A stretch of DNA of 22,715 nucleotides. It comes from Phoronis australis. Lineage: Eukaryota; Phoronida; Phoronidae. The notes below the pieces were generated by a model, which did no database searches, had not been told where the DNA came from, and saw only the letters and a list, made by a program, of their open reading frames with translations. The stretch covers positions 224,576 through 247,290 of the forward strand of contig NMRA01000614.1 in NCBI GenBank assembly GCA_002633005.1, in the 5' to 3' direction. Each line of letters opens with the position of its first letter. Positions within the stretch are counted from its first letter, which is position 1. Shown in pieces: positions 18,682 to 22,715 of the stretch. The translations under genes were made by a program, and so were the position numbers.

Positions 18682-18687
18682 AATAAA
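18682..18687 (+). terminator. Candidate poly(A) signal AATAAA for SOS (second)
   Basis: AATAAA followed within 15-35 bases by a GT-rich stretch (TATTTTTGTGGTTATT), which looks like a downstream element. It is better supported by context than the 18203 site. Further AATAAA words at 18917 and 19488 lie in the two copies of the duplicated block. Confidence 0.4.
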
Positions 18688-18716
18688 CAGTTTGAAGTAT
18701 TTTTGTGGTTATTCTC

Positions 18717-19856
18717 CACTCATTTTGCACTCAAGTATTTGCCAAAATTGTTGTTATCCATTTTCAAAGGCCGAATGCTAATAATGGAAACTTTGCCAAA
18801 TGTTCTTTTATGACATCTACATAGTACAACCCATTTGAGTTATAGACTAATATTTCTTTATTTTTGTGGAAAATTTTTAGAAAATAGAATTTCACTTGTC
18901 AACTATATTGTGTGTGAATAAAATGAAGATTTACACTGTAAGACCAACTTACAGTGAAATGCAGTAAACTGCCTGTAATTGCTGCACTAAACACTAGCTG
19001 AATATTGAATTAACTGCTGTAGTGACATGCACTGTTTGGTGTTTATGGCATTAGCTGGCCCACGTACTTTCCCAGCAGTTTAATATCCCTTTAACATTCA
19101 CCCTGGATTAGACTGCACATTTTGGCTGGAGTGGCGGCCATCTTGAACGACTTGGCACTTCCTTCATTTCTCGTCAGTTCAGATGGTGACACACCATCAA
19201 CAAACCCGTGTATAAACAACATCGTGGCAATAATCCCCACAACCTTCTAATTTTGTTAAATGTCCTTGAATTTTATGGCAGCAAAGNCACTCATTTTGCA
19301 CTCAAGTATTTGCCAAAATTGTTGTTATCCATTTTCAAAGCCCGAATGCTAATAATGGAAACTTTGCCAAATGTTCTTTTATGACATCTACATAGTACAA
19401 CCCATTTGAATTATAGACTAATATTTCTTTATTTTTGTGGAAAATTTTTAGAAAATAGAATTTCACTTGTCAACTATATTGTGTGTGAATAAAGTGAAGA
19501 TTTACACTGTAAGACCAACAATGAAATGCAGTAAACTGCCTGTAGTTGCTGCACTGAACACTAGCTGAATATTGAATTAACTGCTGTAGTGACATGCACT
19601 GTCTGGTGTTTATGGCATTAGCTGGCCCACGTACTTTCCCAGCAGTTTAATATCCCTTTAACATTCACCCTGGATTAGACTGCACATTTTGGCTGGAGTG
19701 GCGGCCATCTTGAACGACTTGGCACTTCCTTCTTCATTTCTCGTCAGTTCAGATGGTGACACACCATCAACAAACCCGTGTATAAGCAACATCGTGGCAA
19801 TAATCCCCACAACCTTCCAATTTTGTTAAATGTCCTTGAATTTTATGGCAGCAAAG
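18717..19856 (+). repeat. 570-bp direct duplication around an N: likely unmerged haplotypes
   Basis: Copy 1 is 18717-19286 and copy 2 is 19288-19856, abutting a single N at 19287. Both begin CACTCATTTTGCACTCAAGT and end TTTTATGGCAGCAAAG. They differ by about ten substitutions and two small indels (for example TTACAG present or absent after AAGACCAAC, CTTC against CTTCTTC). Divergence of about 2% is similar to the intron 10 duplication. Sequence after copy 2 continues uniquely. Confidence 0.85.
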
Positions 19857-22199
19857 CCTTGCAAAGTTTTTTTTTGGTTTAGAACTAGAACCGCCTTTGC
19901 ATAAGTCCCAATGTCGTGCAAATACAACCATTTGTACGGTAATTTGCATTAAATAGTTTATTTTCAATATTTAAATGACTGTACAAGAATCAGACATTAA
20001 AATTTTCACAAGCAATTCTATTAAGAATTTCGGTCTCAAATTTCCGTAGGGTGAACAAAAATGTAATAAAATCACTTCACTGACAACCAAAACTGAAATG
20101 GCTTATTGTATTTCGTGAATTTCTCCCACTTTATCTTTCTTGCAGGACATGTCTAAAATATGGTGTATAACATTAACCAACCATATAAAATATACATCCT
20201 ACTAATTCTAAGTGACAAATCACATAAACCAATATACAGTCGGTAAATATACACAACAGCTCAGCTGTGAATAGGTTAATTAACAATACCTCATGTGATG
20301 TGGGCATTCACAGGTCTTTCGTCTCGATTAGAAGTAATAAGTATTATTCCCAATAAGCGCTCTGCGAGCTTTGAACATTCAAATCAAATAAGCACTGATG
20401 CGTTGATGTACATGAAACAAAAACAAAGAATTGAATCTGTGGCATGTATAATGGGTGACATTTAAACATAAGTTTCAGACACCAGATATGATCACTACAA
20501 ACCATAAAGCACTTGTGACAATCCTCAAAAAAATAAAGGAGGGCTTTATAGTTAAAATTTTCCACAGACTTGTCTTTAAGCAAAATTGAGAAGAGAAAAT
20601 CAATATTATATTCAAATTTGTTCCATCATTGGGGTTATACAAAATACTGGAAGCCTCGTTTTTTTTTCCTTTCAGCCGTGGGGCGCTTTGTTCACTGCAT
20701 AAATTCTCTTCTAAAACATAGGGAACTTAACTATAACTAAAATGAATAACCGAGTCAACGTGAAGGTATTTGTCAATCTTCGCGAAGTCTAATCCCATTT
20801 GATCACGTAACTGGTAAATTACTCCTAGGTAACCAACCCTTAAAAGTACATATTTCAGGAATCTTTGACCAGTGCAACACCTGAATCCATATCTTGAAAC
20901 TGGTTGTTTAGATCATTAGTTTCTAAAGAACCCTAAACTGCTGATATCTCTGTTGTTTGTGTGTAAAACAGAAATTTGGGAAATCCTGTCTCTCCTCCAT
21001 GTACCACAGAACAGGTGGATTTATGTGCAATTCTTACACAGTGAAGATAAATCAAAATTATGAAAAAATCTAAAGGTCAGCAAAAGTCACTGAAGATTTA
21101 CCACATTGCTGAAATAGATTCAAGACGCCACAAATAACTTGCATTTCCGGCACATGAATAATGCATTCAAAGGGCTGCCAAGGGAGAGGTGAAAAATGGA
21201 GACAACATTACACAATATATTAAAACAGCATTTAAAAACTACCCGAAAGTTGACAATTACCTTAAATGTACAAAATTCAATGTTACACTTTCGACAATAT
21301 ACAACAGACAAACATATTGAAAGAAAGCACACACCAAGAAATCAAAATGTGTGCAAAAACACAAGTATTATCATGGCTGTTAAACCTAATACAAAAATAC
21401 TATCAACCTCAATATAAATACAAGATGCCTTGCAGGCGATATATAAACCACTACGAAATCAACTTTGTTGATTTCAAATGCCTAATAAATGAACATACCA
21501 TTCAGAATTCTCCCTTCAACACGACTCAAAAATATACTTATTTCTTTTCTTTCAAAATCACAACTGTTTGATATGTGTTCTAACATGTCGCAACTATAAT
21601 ACAAAAATGACCAAGGTCAAGGGCAGCGCAAAGGTCAAGGTCATCTCCATGACACAGTGGCCCATAATGCAAAGCAAAGTGGAGTAAGTCTACTCGAAGA
21701 CAAGTCTCTTTTTTGTGCAATGTAACATCTTGCTTCAGGGACAAACGGATATCAGTTATTTTTTATTGTTCATAAAGCACCGATCTCCTTCCTAGATGCA
21801 ACGTATGAGTCATTGTCACCAAGTTCCTGTATTTGGCAGGCGAAGCGAGTTCTCTATAAAAATTGCTACTTAGTTAAAAGTAAAATAGGAACTGACCAAG
21901 CAACAAAGGCAGGAACATGTAAAAACGGATTCCAGATGGGTGACACACATATAAGCCCGTCTAACAAGGTGGTCAGCCTAACATGACGCATTCACAACAG
22001 AGGAATCTCTTTCCTCCCCAGAAAAAAAGAAATCCTGCCCTCAATAGATTGTCTTCTATTCTATCATTTGTAGTTCTGGCGATCAACACCAGGATTGTTT
22101 GTACGTTGTGGGGGGAGGGATGTGCACACAAATCAAGTAGACGCCCAAAGTTCAGTCACAGATCTAGTATCTTCACCAAAATCACATTACACTCATAAA
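19857..22199 (-). other. Probable 3' UTR of the convergent membrane-protein gene
   Basis: AT-rich, no credible coding exon on either strand. On the - strand the region follows directly from the stop codon at 22200-22202 and reaches a candidate poly(A) signal near 19959. Three AAGGTCA nuclear-receptor half-sites cluster at 21613-21643. Short minus-strand frames at 20344-20583 and 21120-21332 have no support. Confidence 0.5.
19958..19963 (-). terminator. Candidate poly(A) signal for the minus-strand gene
   Basis: TTTATT on the + strand reads AATAAA on the - strand (about 19958-19963). Downstream on that strand comes a GT-rich run (ATGGTTGTATTTG), as expected for a cleavage context. It would give a 3' UTR of about 2.25 kb. 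Another AATAAA on that strand lies near 21763, so a shorter form is possible. Confidence 0.4.
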
Positions 22200-22636
22200 T
22201 CACACTTGCTGAATTTGTTTGCACAACTCTATATCATCCTCCATGATTTGGTCTTTCAACATGTCCTCTTTGGTTTTTAGATTGTCGCTATTCCTCTTCT
22301 CCACCTCCGATGACCACCGTTTCTCGCCCATATTGACGTCATAGACGTTATTTGTCATGTTTTTATTCGTTGTTGTGTTGTCCACTAGTAAAGGCATGAT
22401 GCCCTGAAGGTCAAGATTAGTCGACTTTGGTCGTTTTGTCTCTGACACGAGCGTGGCATTGTTGTCGCTGCGTGTGTGGTACCGTTGACTGCGGAAACGC
22501 CGCCGGAATTTTATGACGACCAGAACGATGATGACAACGGCAAAGACTGAGGCGAGGATTGCAACAACGATGAGCGCAATGCTGACAGGATCCCTTAGAC
22601 CAGGTAATCCTGTAGTGTTTTGGCTCTCAGATGCAC
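22200..22636 (-). CDS. Last coding exon of an unidentified single-pass membrane protein (C-terminal part)
   Basis: Read on the - strand, TTTTCACAG (an acceptor after a pyrimidine-rich stretch) is followed from 22636 by an open frame of 144 codons, entered in phase 2, to TGA at 22202-22200. Residues 17-41 (VSIALIVVAILASVFAVVII and on) form one hydrophobic helix. A strongly basic stop-transfer patch follows, KFRRRFRSQR, then a hydrophilic tail of about 93 residues, mixed-charge and rich in K, E, D and N, ending DDIELCKQIQQV. The short juxtamembrane stretch before the helix is S/T/N-rich. This is the layout of a type I receptor or adhesion protein, with the ectodomain encoded beyond the right edge. 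I do not recognise the family. It converges on SOS, with the two stop codons 6.7 kb apart. Confidence 0.78.
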
Positions 22637-22715
22637 CTGTGAAAATACAAGGGTTACAGTTGACATACCTTGCTAGTTCGTTACCCCTGATAGCTCAAAA
22701 TGTATTTGGAGTTTC
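22637..22715 (-). other. 3' end of the preceding intron of the membrane-protein gene
   Basis: On the - strand this leads to the acceptor TTTTCACAG with a preceding pyrimidine-rich stretch (CCCTTGTATTTTC). No coding similarity seen up to the window edge. Confidence 0.6.

Larger units (their letters stand above)
15522..18716 (+). other. Probable SOS 3' UTR and downstream noncoding sequence
   Basis: AT-rich, with no exon-like or conserved coding content after the SOS stop. A 166-codon frame at 15644-16144 starts from TTG, resembles no family I know and is of a length chance can produce. A short tandem duplication (GGGCCAGGGATTATGG, twice) lies at about 18480-18515, and a small hairpin with arms GGAGAGC and GCTCTCC at 18529-18547. 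The UTR end is not resolved; see the poly(A) signal candidates. Confidence 0.6.

Overview
This is eukaryotic, metazoan DNA: short, conserved coding exons sit between AT-richer introns of about 0.46 to 1.73 kb with canonical GT-AG junctions. The main gene, on the + strand from 90 to 15521, is Son of sevenless (SOS), the Ras guanine-nucleotide exchange factor. Thirteen exons can be joined in frame. They give 809 visible residues: the end of the DH-PH linker, the PH domain, the REM (Ras exchanger motif) domain, the Cdc25/RasGEF catalytic domain and a proline-rich tail ending at a TGA. The N-terminal histone-fold and DH domains lie to the left of the window. A second gene converges on it from the right on the - strand. 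Only its last coding exon (22200-22636) is visible; it encodes a transmembrane helix and a cytoplasmic tail of a type I-like membrane protein that I cannot name. The 6.7 kb between the two stop codons is noncoding and probably holds both 3' UTRs.

The most unusual feature is in the introns. Two minisatellites are built from the gene's own splice junctions. A 40-bp unit repeated about ten times starts across the exon 3 donor and re-creates CAG|GTAAGT in most units. A roughly 30-bp unit repeated about four times runs up to the exon 10 acceptor and re-creates TAG|GTATG in each unit. This matches what I recall of the 'mirage' minisatellites reported from amphioxus (Branchiostoma). With the intron sizes and the roughly 2% divergence between apparent alleles, it makes a cephalochordate the best guess. 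That is inference; the protein alone only shows an animal SOS.

Other intronic content includes a 355-bp TTAA-flanked MITE (intron 2), a tRNA-like SINE head (intron 3), a 206-bp inverted-repeat element (intron 11), a 552-bp inverted-repeat element inserted in a 38-bp minisatellite (intron 12), the end of a further DNA transposon (intron 10), and simple tandem arrays of 65, 17 and 41 bp.

Two direct duplications (10190-10436 with 10629-10875, and 18717-19286 with 19288-19856) each have a single N immediately before the second copy and about 2% divergence. They look like unmerged haplotypes at contig joins, not biological duplications. A third N is at 15110.

Exon calls rest on in-frame splice phases and on remembered alignment to human SOS1. 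UTR ends, polyadenylation sites and transposon family names are tentative.
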